Below are positions 1 through 5,963 of a DNA stretch of 6,695 nucleotides, piece after piece. The position numbers were made by a program, and so were the translations under genes. This DNA is from Rubrivivax sp. Lineage in GTDB: Bacteria > Pseudomonadota > Gammaproteobacteria > Burkholderiales > Burkholderiaceae_C. The notes under the pieces are model-generated. The model saw nothing but the letters and a program-made list of their open reading frames with translations. It was not told where the DNA came from and did no database searches. The stretch lies in the NCBI GenBank assembly GCA_030693565.1, contig JAUYAJ010000654.1:1-6695 (forward strand). The letters run 5' to 3'. Position 1 is the first letter of the stretch, and each line of letters begins with the position of its first letter.

Positions 1-118
1 TCTTCTTCAGCGGGATGCCGATCACCGCGAACATCATCCAGACCATGAAGCAGACGGTGAAGGCCAGCGTGCTGACGATCAGCACCGACAAGGCCTGGCT
101 CTTTTTGCTCATGCTCAC
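1..118 (-). CDS. narK: NarK-family nitrate/nitrite transporter, N-terminal fragment
   Basis: Only the first 37 to 39 codons are present and the gene runs off the left edge. NarK proteins are major-facilitator membrane carriers that import nitrate, by proton symport or by exchange with nitrite. The visible peptide has a short polar start (MSKKSQ) and then the beginning of a first membrane helix, including CFMVWMMFAVIGIPLKK. That stretch is characteristic of the first helix of NarK proteins in denitrifying Burkholderiales. Two in-frame starts are possible: GTG at 118 or ATG at 112. GGAG at 130-127 lies 8 bases before the GTG but 14 before the ATG, which favours the GTG; family alignments may favour the ATG. 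It follows narL in the same direction after about 160 bases, the usual narXL-narK order. The family call is firm; the NarK1/NarK2 subtype cannot be told from this fragment. Confidence 0.8.
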   Translation of the reverse strand, partial: MSMSKKSQALSVLIVSTLAFTVCFMVWMMFAVIGIPLKK

Positions 119-126
119 GATCGTTT

Positions 127-130
127 CTCC
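127..130 (-). promoter_or_regulatory. Shine-Dalgarno site of narK
   Basis: On the minus strand GGAG is followed by 8 bases (AAACGATC) and then GTG at 118-116. This spacing is ideal for the GTG. It is long (14 bases) for the ATG two codons downstream, so this site bears on the start choice. Confidence 0.55.
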
Positions 131-204
131 ATTCGACGACAACAGGACTCTAGGAAAGAGCGGGTCGGCCGAACATCCTTCGCTGGCACAGGCCGGCGCG
201 GGCA

Positions 205-249
205 GAAGAACTAGCGATGAGGGGGCGGGGTCGTTCCGAAGAACTAGCG
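205..249. repeat. Pair of 12-base direct repeats upstream of narK
   Basis: The plus-strand word GAAGAACTAGCG is found identically at 205-216 and 238-249. The DNA between is G-rich and not repeated. CTAG is generally uncommon in GC-rich proteobacterial DNA, which makes two copies in 45 bases noticeable. They may be paired regulator sites; no function is shown. Confidence 0.7.
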
Positions 250-259
250 GGACGGGTGA

Positions 260-280
260 TTGCGCTGCGTTTGCGCTGCG
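260..280. repeat. Short tandem repeat after the narL stop
   Basis: TTGCGCTGCG occurs at 260-269 and again at 271-280, a period of 11 bases, directly after the narL stop codon. It may be a replication-slippage product. No function can be assigned. Confidence 0.6.
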
Positions 281-958
281 TCAACCCAGGCCATGCTCGC
301 TTGCGATCACGGCGGCCTGTACGCGCGAGCTCAGACCGAGCTTGCGCAAGATGTGCTGGACGTGGATCTTCACCGTGGTTTCGGCGATGCCGCAGTCGCG
401 CGCGATTTCCTTGTTGCTGCCGCCGCGCGCGATGCCGCGCAAGACGTCGAGTTCGCGCGCTGACAGCGTCGCCAGCGCCGGCCCATCGGCCAGCTCTTCA
501 CGCTGAGGCGCCGCATCACCAGGCGCCGCCACCGCGCCGCGGTAGGCGGCAAACAGCTTGGCGGTCATCTCGGGGGCGATCACGCTCTCGCCGTTGATGG
601 CGCGGCGGATCGCTGCCGACAGCGCGTCGCCTTCAATGGTCTTGAGCAAGTAGCCGCAGGCGCCGCCTTGCAAGGCGGCGGCGAGGTCGGCCTCGTCTTC
701 GCTGAAGGTCAGCATCATCACGCGCGCCGCCGGCGCCGCGTCGCGCAGCGACGGCAGCGCGTTGACGCCGCTGACGCCGGGCAGGTGGTTGTCGAGCAGG
801 ATCAGGTCGGGCTGGTGTTCACGCGCCAGCCGCTGCGCACTGCCGGCGTCGCCGGCGTCGGCAACCACCTTCAGCGACGGATCGCGCGCCAGCAGCGCAA
901 TCAGCCCGCGGCGAAACAGCGTGTGGTCGTCGACGACCAGGATGCGGATTTCACTCAC
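281..958 (-). CDS. narL: Nitrate/nitrite response regulator NarL
   Basis: This 225-residue protein is a two-domain response regulator of the NarL/FixJ family and the likely phosphorylation target of NarX in the cytoplasm. The receiver domain (about 4-120) has the acidic pair D10-D11, the phospho-acceptor D56 in LILLDNHLPG, T84 and K106. After a linker, a LuxR-type helix-turn-helix covers about 163-218, with the recognition helix near ETTVKIHVQHIL (193-204). Length and layout match E. coli NarL (216 residues). Of the three E. coli DNA-contact residues K188, V189 and K192, only the first lysine is kept (K197); the others are I198 and Q201. Translation begins at GTG (958-956), whose GTGA overlaps the narX TGA; a weak AGGG lies 7 bases upstream, so coupling to narX is likely. 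The partner gene and narK downstream support NarL over other family members. Confidence 0.9.
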   Translation of the reverse strand: MSEIRILVVDDHTLFRRGLIALLARDPSLKVVADAGDAGSAQRLAREHQPDLILLDNHLPGVSGVNALPSLRDAAPAARVMMLTFSEDEADLAAALQGGACGYLLKTIEGDALSAAIRRAINGESVIAPEMTAKLFAAYRGAVAAPGDAAPQREELADGPALATLSARELDVLRGIARGGSNKEIARDCGIAETTVKIHVQHILRKLGLSSRVQAAVIASEHGLG

Positions 959-2868
959 GCCGCGGCCCTGGCTGCCAGCGGCGGCGCCGCGGCGCGCTGC
1001 ACCGCCGGCAGCGTCAGCACCACCGAGCTGCCGCGGCCGGGCGTGGACATCACGTCCAGCGCAGCGCCGATGCGCTGAGCGCGCTCGCGCATGATGCGCA
1101 GGCCGACATGGGTCTCATCAGGCGTGGGCCCGTCGCAATCGAAACCGATGCCGTCGTCGCGGACCTCGAAGCGCCAGGCCGGCTGCTGCTGAACGTCGAG
1201 CCAGACGCGCGCCGCGCGCGAGTGCTTGCGCACATTGGACAAAGCTTCCTGGACGATGTGCAGCACCTGGATCTGCAGGTCGGGCGCCAGTGGCACACCA
1301 TGGCCTTGCATCGCCAGCGTCACGGCCAGGCCGGTCTGGTGCTCGAACTTGCGCAGCGTGGTCTGCAGTGCCGGCGCGATGTCCTCGGCATTGGCGCGGG
1401 TGCGAAAGTGCATCAGCAACTCGCGCACGTCGCCATGGCATTCGCGCACGCCGGCGTCGATCTCGCCCAGCACCTGCTGCTGCTGCTGCGGGTCGGCGCT
1501 CTTGAGCGCGTCGTCCATCAGCTGAACCTGGATCTTCAGGAAGGCCAGCGACTGGGCGATCGAGTCGTGCAACTCGCGCGCCAGAAAGCCGCGCTCTTCG
1601 GCGATCGCGGCTTCCTTTTCCAGCCCGTCCAGGCGCAGGTTCTCCATCGCCGTGGCCAGTTGCACGACCAAGGCTTCGAGCAGCGAGCGCTCGGCAGCCG
1701 ACAGCGTGACCTGGGCATGGAAGAAGAGGTCAACCTCGCCCATCTGGCGGTCTTTGTGGCGCACCGGCAGCGACACCAGGGTGTTGAATCCGGCCGCCTG
1801 GCAGCCCAGTGGCTCAATGCGCTGCAGCGGCAATATTGGCACGGTGCGCAGGCCCGGCTTGGCGCTGGGCACGCCGCAATGGCAGTCACCGGCCTGGATG
1901 CAGTGCTCGCCTTCGCTCATCCAGTCGGGCAGTCCTTCGCAGGCCAGCATCAGAAAGCGCGCCTGGGCTTCATCCGCCCAGCGCAGCGCCACGCCATCGG
2001 CGCGGGCGATGCTGCGCACCCGGCTGGCGAAGCCCTGGGCCAGCTCGTCCAGACTGGCCGCGCCGTTGACCATCGAGGTGACGTCGTACAAGGCCTGCAG
2101 GCGCTCGCGCTTTTCCTGCAGCTCGGCGGTCTTTTCGCTGACCTTGGCTTCCAGGTTGCGGTGCATGCGCTGCAAGTGTTCGGCCATGCCGTTGAAGCCG
2201 TCGGCCAGGGTGCCGAACTCGTCGCTGCTGCTGCGCTCGACGCGGGCACCGAAGTCGCCGGCGTCGATGCGCCCGATGGCTTGCTCAAGCAGACCCAGCG
2301 GCTCGAGCACGAAGCGAAAGCCGACGAACAACAGCAGCACCGAGCCCAGCATCACCAGCGCCATCAGCGCCATCTGCAGCAGATGCAGCAGCGAGGTCCA
2401 GCGCGACAACTCGTCCTCGACGATGCCGACCAAGGCGTCGACATGGGCGGCGAAAGCGGCGGTGTCGGCGCGCAACTGGGCCTCGGCGGCAGCCGGCGCG
2501 CCCGTGCGCGCCCAGCGCTCGCGAAAGGCCGTCCACGACTGCTCGACAGCGCTGAACTGGCGCCGCGAGTCGGCATTCCAGGGCGTGAACAGCGGCCGCG
2601 ACGGATCGCCGTCACGCACCAGCGCCAGGCTGCGCTCGAAGCGCTCGACCAGCGCCGGCAACGCGGCCTCGTCGCCACTGCGCGCTGTCAGCGCCAGCCG
2701 ATAAGCCTGCATGCGCAGGCGGCCGGCTTCGTTGACCGCAGCGGCGCCGCCGTCGAGTTGCCACGACACCCACAGCGTGGCCGCCGTCGACAGCAGCGCA
2801 AGCAGCAGGAACGGAATCCCGAGCAAGGCGAGCTTGGCGCCCAGGGTCCAGTGTTTGCCGTTGGTCAT
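955..2868 (-). CDS. narX: Nitrate/nitrite sensor histidine kinase NarX
   Basis: This 637-residue inner-membrane kinase senses periplasmic nitrate or nitrite and passes phosphate to NarL. Helix 1 lies at about 11-35. The periplasmic domain (about 36-160) begins with a P-box, VNEAGRLRMQAYRL (45-58); R52 aligns with the nitrate-binding arginine of E. coli NarX. Helix 2 (about 163-188) leads into a HAMP domain (about 189-240), a coiled segment, and a GAF-like central module (about 262-410) with cysteines 310, 323, 329, 331 and 356. The HisKA_3 domain has H434 in ARELHDSIAQS. The ATPase domain has N545 in EALSNVRKHS, DDGIGF (571-576) and GRGS (611-614). The ATG at 2868 is the most upstream start possible: an in-frame TAG lies at 2880-2878 with no start codon between. 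No Shine-Dalgarno is visible. The P-box, cysteine module and neighbours favour NarX over NarQ. Confidence 0.92.
   Translation of the reverse strand: MTNGKHWTLGAKLALLGIPFLLLALLSTAATLWVSWQLDGGAAAVNEAGRLRMQAYRLALTARSGDEAALPALVERFERSLALVRDGDPSRPLFTPWNADSRRQFSAVEQSWTAFRERWARTGAPAAAEAQLRADTAAFAAHVDALVGIVEDELSRWTSLLHLLQMALMALVMLGSVLLLFVGFRFVLEPLGLLEQAIGRIDAGDFGARVERSSSDEFGTLADGFNGMAEHLQRMHRNLEAKVSEKTAELQEKRERLQALYDVTSMVNGAASLDELAQGFASRVRSIARADGVALRWADEAQARFLMLACEGLPDWMSEGEHCIQAGDCHCGVPSAKPGLRTVPILPLQRIEPLGCQAAGFNTLVSLPVRHKDRQMGEVDLFFHAQVTLSAAERSLLEALVVQLATAMENLRLDGLEKEAAIAEERGFLARELHDSIAQSLAFLKIQVQLMDDALKSADPQQQQQVLGEIDAGVRECHGDVRELLMHFRTRANAEDIAPALQTTLRKFEHQTGLAVTLAMQGHGVPLAPDLQIQVLHIVQEALSNVRKHSRAARVWLDVQQQPAWRFEVRDDGIGFDCDGPTPDETHVGLRIMRERAQRIGAALDVMSTPGRGSSVVLTLPAVQRAAAPPLAARAAA
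1474..1488 (-). repeat. CAG x5 run encoding five glutamines in NarX
   Basis: Five perfect CAG codons encode Q461-Q465 of NarX, in the turn between the helix bearing H434 and the next helix of the dimerisation domain. Such a run can change length by slippage in steps of one codon. Whether it varies between strains cannot be judged here. Confidence 0.8.
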
Positions 2869-2874
2869 GCCACG

Positions 2875-2880
2875 AGTCTA
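2875..2880 (-). promoter_or_regulatory. Predicted -10 box of narX
   Basis: The minus strand reads TAGACT at 2880-2875, matching TATAAT at four of six positions. If its last base is -7, transcription starts at A2868, which is the A of the narX ATG. Confidence comes mainly from the correct spacing to the FNR-type box upstream. There is no good -35 hexamer, as expected for an activator-dependent class II promoter. Confidence 0.55.
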
Positions 2881-2902
2881 GGCAGTCGACCGCGACCACA
2901 GT

Positions 2903-2916
2903 TTGACCAACATCAA
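2903..2916 (-). promoter_or_regulatory. FNR/ANR-type binding site upstream of narX
   Basis: The minus strand carries TTGATGTTGGTCAA, matching the FNR consensus TTGAT-N4-ATCAA at nine of ten defined bases. Its centre (2909.5) lies 41.5 bases upstream of A2868, the class II activation position. An oxygen-sensing FNR/ANR protein, or a DNR-type nitric-oxide sensor of the same family with nearly identical sites, could bind. The position predicts induction of narXL at low oxygen. Confidence 0.75.
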
Positions 2917-2945
2917 GGCTGCAACCAACCGGCCAGCGTCGCCAC

Positions 2946-2973
2946 AAAGCAAAACGGCGCCCGAAGGCGCCGC
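2946..2973 (-). terminator. Rho-independent terminator of the tRNA-Ala/tRNA-Glu unit
   Basis: On the minus strand a perfect 7-base-pair stem, CGGCGCC and GGCGCCG, closes a TTCG tetraloop (2972-2955) and is followed by TTTTGCTTT (2954-2946). Stem strength, loop type and T-tract are classic for an intrinsic terminator. It ends transcription arriving from gltX and the tRNAs and insulates the narX promoter about 30 bases further on. Confidence 0.85.
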
Positions 2974-3036
2974 AGCTGACGGGCTGTTGCCCGCCTGACC
3001 ACCCGCGCCGCCGGCACATCGTGCGGGCGGTGAAGG
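2974..3036 (-). other. Structured 3' trailer between tRNA-Glu and the terminator
   Basis: These 63 bases lie between the tRNA-Glu CCA and the terminator stem. They can form two further hairpins. One, at 3030-3008, has two 10-base arms with a single mismatch around a GAT loop. The other, at 2993-2980, is a 5-base-pair stem CGGGC/GCCCG with an AACA loop. No reading frame of note is present. The trailer would be cut away during tRNA maturation; a stable small RNA is possible but not shown. Confidence 0.5.
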
Positions 3037-3112
3037 TGGCGTCCCCTAGGGGATTCGAACCCCTGTAATCACCGTGAAAGGGTGGTGTCCTAGGCCTCTA
3101 GACGAAGGGGAC
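3037..3112 (-). tRNA. tRNA-Glu (anticodon UUC)
   Basis: This 76-base gene includes an encoded CCA (3039-3037). The acceptor stem is GTCCCCT paired with AGGGGAC, the discriminator is G, the T arm holds GGTTCGAATCC, and the anticodon loop CTTTCAC (3080-3074) places UUC at 3078-3076. It closely resembles E. coli tRNA-Glu. The top anticodon-stem pair is a C27-A43 mismatch (3085 and 3069), where a Watson-Crick pair is normal. It follows tRNA-Ala by 32 bases in the same transcript and lies directly downstream of gltX, whose product charges it. Glu-tRNA also feeds tetrapyrrole synthesis in betaproteobacteria through the C5 pathway. Confidence 0.97.
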
Positions 3113-3144
3113 AATGTCTTTCCATCTCTTGAACAGCGCTCGTA

Positions 3145-3220
<76 letters not shown>

Positions 3221-3228
3221 CGTGGTTC

Positions 3229-3242
3229 GTGTTTTTCAACAC
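3229..3242 (-). other. GAAA-tetraloop hairpin in the tRNA-Ala leader
   Basis: The transcript can form GTGTT-GAAA-AACAC, a 5-base-pair stem with a stable GNRA loop, 8 bases before tRNA-Ala. No T-tract follows, so it is not a terminator. It sits inside the long inverted-repeat stem and may affect 5' maturation. Confidence 0.45.
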
Positions 3243-3270
3243 TCTCCAGCGCTGTTCAAGCGAGTCCAGG

Positions 3271-3300
3271 AGTATAGCCCGGAATTCACAAGCTCCGCAA
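3271..3300 (-). promoter_or_regulatory. Candidate promoter of the tRNA-Ala/tRNA-Glu unit
   Basis: The minus strand has TATACT (3276-3271), five of six matches to the -10 consensus, preceded by a weak TTGCGG (3300-3295) with 18 bases between. The start would fall near 3265, giving a leader of about 45 bases. The -35 part lies within the end of gltX. The tRNAs could then be made independently of the purF-metZ-gltX message as well as by read-through. Confidence 0.5.
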
Positions 3301-4710
3301 TCTTGCCAGCACGGTGTCGCGTTGAAACAAAGCCAGCACGGCGTCGATCGACGGCGTCTGCACACGCCCGCACACCAGCACGCGCAGCGCCGGCGCCAGT
3401 TGCGGCATCTTCAAGCCCTGCGCGGCCAGCGTTTCCTTCAGCGCCTGTGCGATCGCCGGCTTGTTCCACTCGGCGCTGGCCAGCTTGTCGCGCAGCGCGA
3501 TCAGCGCCGGGCGCACGGCGTCGGTGACATGGGTTTGCAAATCCTCGGCGCTGGGCTTGATGGCGACGAAGAGCATCTCGATCCAGTCGGCCAGCTCGAC
3601 CACGGTGGCGCAGCGGTCCTTGAACAGCGCGCAGGCCGGCGCCAGCGCAGCGGCGTCACCGACGTCGACACCGCGGCCGGCCAATTGGCCCGCGGCCAGC
3701 GTCGCCAGCCGGCCATCGTCGGCCTGCTTCATGTAGTGGCCGTTGACCCAGGCCAGCTTGGCCGGGTCCCATTGCGCCGGGCTCTTGGCCAGGTGGCTGC
3801 CGTCGAACCAGGTCACCATCTGCTCGCGCGTGAACAGCTCCTCATCGCCATGGCTCCAGCCCAGCCGGGCCAGGTAGTTCAGCATCGCCTCGGGCAGGTA
3901 GCCGCCTTCTTCGTAGGCGGTGACGCTGACGGCGCCGCGGCGCTTGCTCAGCTTCTGACCGTCGTCACCCAGGATCACCGGGCAATGGCCGAACTCGGGC
4001 AAGAGTGCGCCCAGCGCGCGAAAGATGTTGATCTGCCAGGGCGTGTTGTTGACATGCTCGTCGCCGCGAAAGACATGGGTGATGCCCATGTCCCAGTCGT
4101 CGACGACGACGGCGAAGTTGTAGGTCGGCACGCCCAGCGTGGCTGCGTCACCCGCGGCGCCTTCAGGGGCCGGGCGCAGGATGATGAGGTCGTCGATCTC
4201 GCGGTTGCTGATGCTGATCGGGCCTTTGACGAGGTCGTTCCAGGTCACGTCGCCGTCAGGCGGGTTGCGCAGCCGCACGACCGGGTTCACACCTGCCGGC
4301 ACCGGTGGCAAGGTCTTGCCCGGCTCGGGCCGCCAGCGGCCGTCGTAATGCGTCTTCTCGCCGCGCGCGCGCTGCGCTTCGCGCGTCGCGTCCAGTTCCG
4401 CCGGCGTGCTCCAGCAGCGATAGGCATGGCCACTGGCAATCATCTGTTCGACCACGGCGTGGTAGCGCGCCAGCCGCTGCATCTGGTAGATCGGGCCTTC
4501 GTCGAACTCCAGCCCCAGCCAGCGCATCGCGGCCAGGATCTGGTCGACCGATTCCTGGGTCGAGCGGGCAACGTCGGTGTCTTCGATGCGCAGCACGAAC
4601 TCGCCGCCGTGGTGGCGCGCATAAGCCCAGGAGAACAGCGCCGTGCGCGCCGTGCCCAGGTGCAGAAAGCCGGTCGGCGACGGTGCGATGCGGGTTCTGA
4701 CCTTGCTCAT
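3286..4710 (-). CDS. gltX: Glutamyl-tRNA synthetase
   Basis: This 474-residue cytoplasmic class I synthetase joins glutamate to tRNA-Glu using ATP. The Rossmann catalytic domain carries the HIGH-type motif APSPTGFLHLGTARTAL (9-25, HLGT at 17-20) and the KMSKS-type motif KLSKR (253-257), plus VVDDWDM (202-208) and FRGDEH (214-219). The helical anticodon-binding region fills roughly 310-474 and ends normally, at about the family length. Of the zinc-site cysteines in some GluRS proteins only C99 remains. Two oddities are visible: about 11 extra residues between DLII and PTYNF (178-195 region), and F214 and W225 where I recall Ile and Arg. The ATG overlaps the metZ TGA as ATGA and has no clear Shine-Dalgarno, suggesting coupling to metZ. 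tRNA-Ala and its substrate tRNA-Glu follow. The key motifs favour a discriminating GluRS over GlnRS. Confidence 0.95.
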   Translation of the reverse strand: MSKVRTRIAPSPTGFLHLGTARTALFSWAYARHHGGEFVLRIEDTDVARSTQESVDQILAAMRWLGLEFDEGPIYQMQRLARYHAVVEQMIASGHAYRCWSTPAELDATREAQRARGEKTHYDGRWRPEPGKTLPPVPAGVNPVVRLRNPPDGDVTWNDLVKGPISISNREIDDLIILRPAPEGAAGDAATLGVPTYNFAVVVDDWDMGITHVFRGDEHVNNTPWQINIFRALGALLPEFGHCPVILGDDGQKLSKRRGAVSVTAYEEGGYLPEAMLNYLARLGWSHGDEELFTREQMVTWFDGSHLAKSPAQWDPAKLAWVNGHYMKQADDGRLATLAAGQLAGRGVDVGDAAALAPACALFKDRCATVVELADWIEMLFVAIKPSAEDLQTHVTDAVRPALIALRDKLASAEWNKPAIAQALKETLAAQGLKMPQLAPALRVLVCGRVQTPSIDAVLALFQRDTVLARLRSL

Positions 4711-5963
4711 GCGTTGCGCCGCTCGGTCAGCGCCTGCAGCCCGCGCTGCAAGTCGTCGGTGATGTCGTCGACATGCTCCAGGCCAACGGCCAGGCGCACC
4801 AGGCCTTGGCCGATGCCGGCCGCCAGGCGCTGCGCCTCGGTGAGGCGGCCGTGCGAGGTGGTCGACGGGTGGGTGATGATGCTTTTGGTGTCGCCAAGGT
4901 TGGTGGCGATGCTGAGCACACGGGTGCTGTCGATGACGCAGAAAGCGGCTTCGCGCGCGGCCTCCGGCGTGTCGCCGCGCAGGTCGAAGGACAGCACCGC
5001 GCCGCCCAGGCCTGACTGCTGGCGCATCGCCAGGTCATGCTGAGGGTGCGAGGCCAGGCCGGGGTAGTAGACGCGGGCCACCGCAGGCTGACCCTCCAGC
5101 CAGCGCGCCACCGCCAGCGTGGCTTCGCTCTGCGCCTTCATGCGGATCGACAGCGTCTCCAGGCCCTTGAGCACCACCCAGGCGTTGAAGGGCGACAGCG
5201 TCATGCCGGCGGTGCGCACCGTCGGGCCGAAGACGTCGGCGATCAGGTGCTGCGGTCCGCACAAGGCGCCGGCCATCACGCGGCCCTGGCCGTCGAGGTA
5301 TTTGGTGCCGGCGTGCATGACCAGGTCGGCACCCAGCGCCAGCGGCCGCTGCAGTGCCGGCGAACAAAAGCTGTTGTCCACCGTCAGCAGCGCGCCCGCG
5401 CCATGGGCCAGATCGGCCAGCGCCTGGATGTCGCAGACCTCGGTGAGCGGATTGGTCGGCGTCTCGGCGAACAGCAGCTTGGTGCTCGGGCGCAGCGCGG
5501 CCCGCCACTCGCTGATGTCGGTCTGCGAGACGAAGGTGGTCTCGACGCCGAACTTGCCGAACTCCTTGGCGAACAGGCTGACGGTGGAGCCGAACACCGA
5601 GCGCGAGCAGATCACGTGGTCGCCGCTCTTGAGCAAGCCCATGATCAGCAGCAGGATGGCGCTCATGCCGGTGGCGGTGGCCACCGCCGCCTCGGCGCCT
5701 TCCATCGCCGCCAGCCGGGCTTCGAAGCTGCGCACCGTGGGGTTGCTGGTGCGGCCGTAGGTGAAGTCTTCCATCTGCGCGAAGCGGCGCGCCGCGGTGG
5801 CCGAGTCCGGCTGCACGAACGCGGTGGTCAGGAACAGGCCTTCCGAATGCTCGCCATGCTGGCTGGGCGCCAGCGCAGTGCGCACCGCCAGCGTCTCGGG
5901 CCGCAGGCCGGGCGGCAGCTGCGCGCGCGCGATGCGCGCGGCTTCGTCGTCCTTTGTCGTCAT
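4707..5963 (-). CDS. metZ: O-succinylhomoserine sulfhydrylase
   Basis: This 418-residue PLP enzyme of the Cys/Met-metabolism family most likely converts O-succinylhomoserine and sulfide directly to homocysteine for methionine synthesis in the cytoplasm. Visible signatures are TYGRTSNPT (68-76; Y69 and R71 contact the PLP phosphate of the neighbouring subunit), GMSAI (99-103), D196 in TVDNSF, the PLP lysine K221 in AGTKYLDGQGR, and TNLGDTKSIITHP (354-366). The frame stays open further upstream into purF, but ATG at 5963 is chosen because GGAG lies 7 bases before it and its ATGA overlaps the purF stop. The purF-metZ order is known from pseudomonads and Burkholderiales and supports MetZ over MetB, MetC or MetY, which share the fold. 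Preference for O-acetylhomoserine cannot be excluded. Confidence 0.9.
   Translation of the reverse strand: MTTKDDEAARIARAQLPPGLRPETLAVRTALAPSQHGEHSEGLFLTTAFVQPDSATAARRFAQMEDFTYGRTSNPTVRSFEARLAAMEGAEAAVATATGMSAILLLIMGLLKSGDHVICSRSVFGSTVSLFAKEFGKFGVETTFVSQTDISEWRAALRPSTKLLFAETPTNPLTEVCDIQALADLAHGAGALLTVDNSFCSPALQRPLALGADLVMHAGTKYLDGQGRVMAGALCGPQHLIADVFGPTVRTAGMTLSPFNAWVVLKGLETLSIRMKAQSEATLAVARWLEGQPAVARVYYPGLASHPQHDLAMRQQSGLGGAVLSFDLRGDTPEAAREAAFCVIDSTRVLSIATNLGDTKSIITHPSTTSHGRLTEAQRLAAGIGQGLVRLAVGLEHVDDITDDLQRGLQALTERRNA

Larger units (their letters stand above)
119..280 (-). promoter_or_regulatory. narL-narK intergenic region with repeated 12-mer
   Basis: This gap of about 160 bases separates the narL stop from the narK start and should hold narK control sequences. 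On the minus strand the 12-mer CGCTAGTTCTTC occurs twice, at 249-238 and 216-205, 33 bases apart (about three helical turns). Its core TAGTTCT differs at one position from the E. coli NarL heptamer TACYYMT, so a response-regulator site is possible but unproven. A weak -10-like TAGAGT lies at 152-147. I see no FNR-type box and no clear intrinsic terminator, so read-through from narXL remains possible. Confidence 0.4.

Noticed and set aside
147..160. ACTCTAGGAAAGAG as a terminator or operator stem before narK
   Set aside because: Only a 4-base stem (CTCT/AGAG) with no T-tract; too weak to support.
119..280. FNR-type box in front of narK
   Set aside because: No TTGAT-N4-ATCAA-like sequence was found in this gap on either strand, unlike at narX.
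15..506. Plus-strand open frame across the narK start and narL end
   Set aside because: It crosses the narK start, the intergenic gap and the narL end on the other strand, with no Shine-Dalgarno or domain signature.
1108..2979. Long plus-strand open frame (623 codons) opposite narX
   Set aside because: It is the antisense of a clear narX. The product is Gln/Ala/Arg-rich without recognisable domains, as expected of shadow frames in GC-rich DNA.
3229..5043. Long plus-strand open frame (604 codons) opposite gltX and metZ
   Set aside because: It spans two well-supported genes and the tRNA leader on the other strand, and its product shows no family features.
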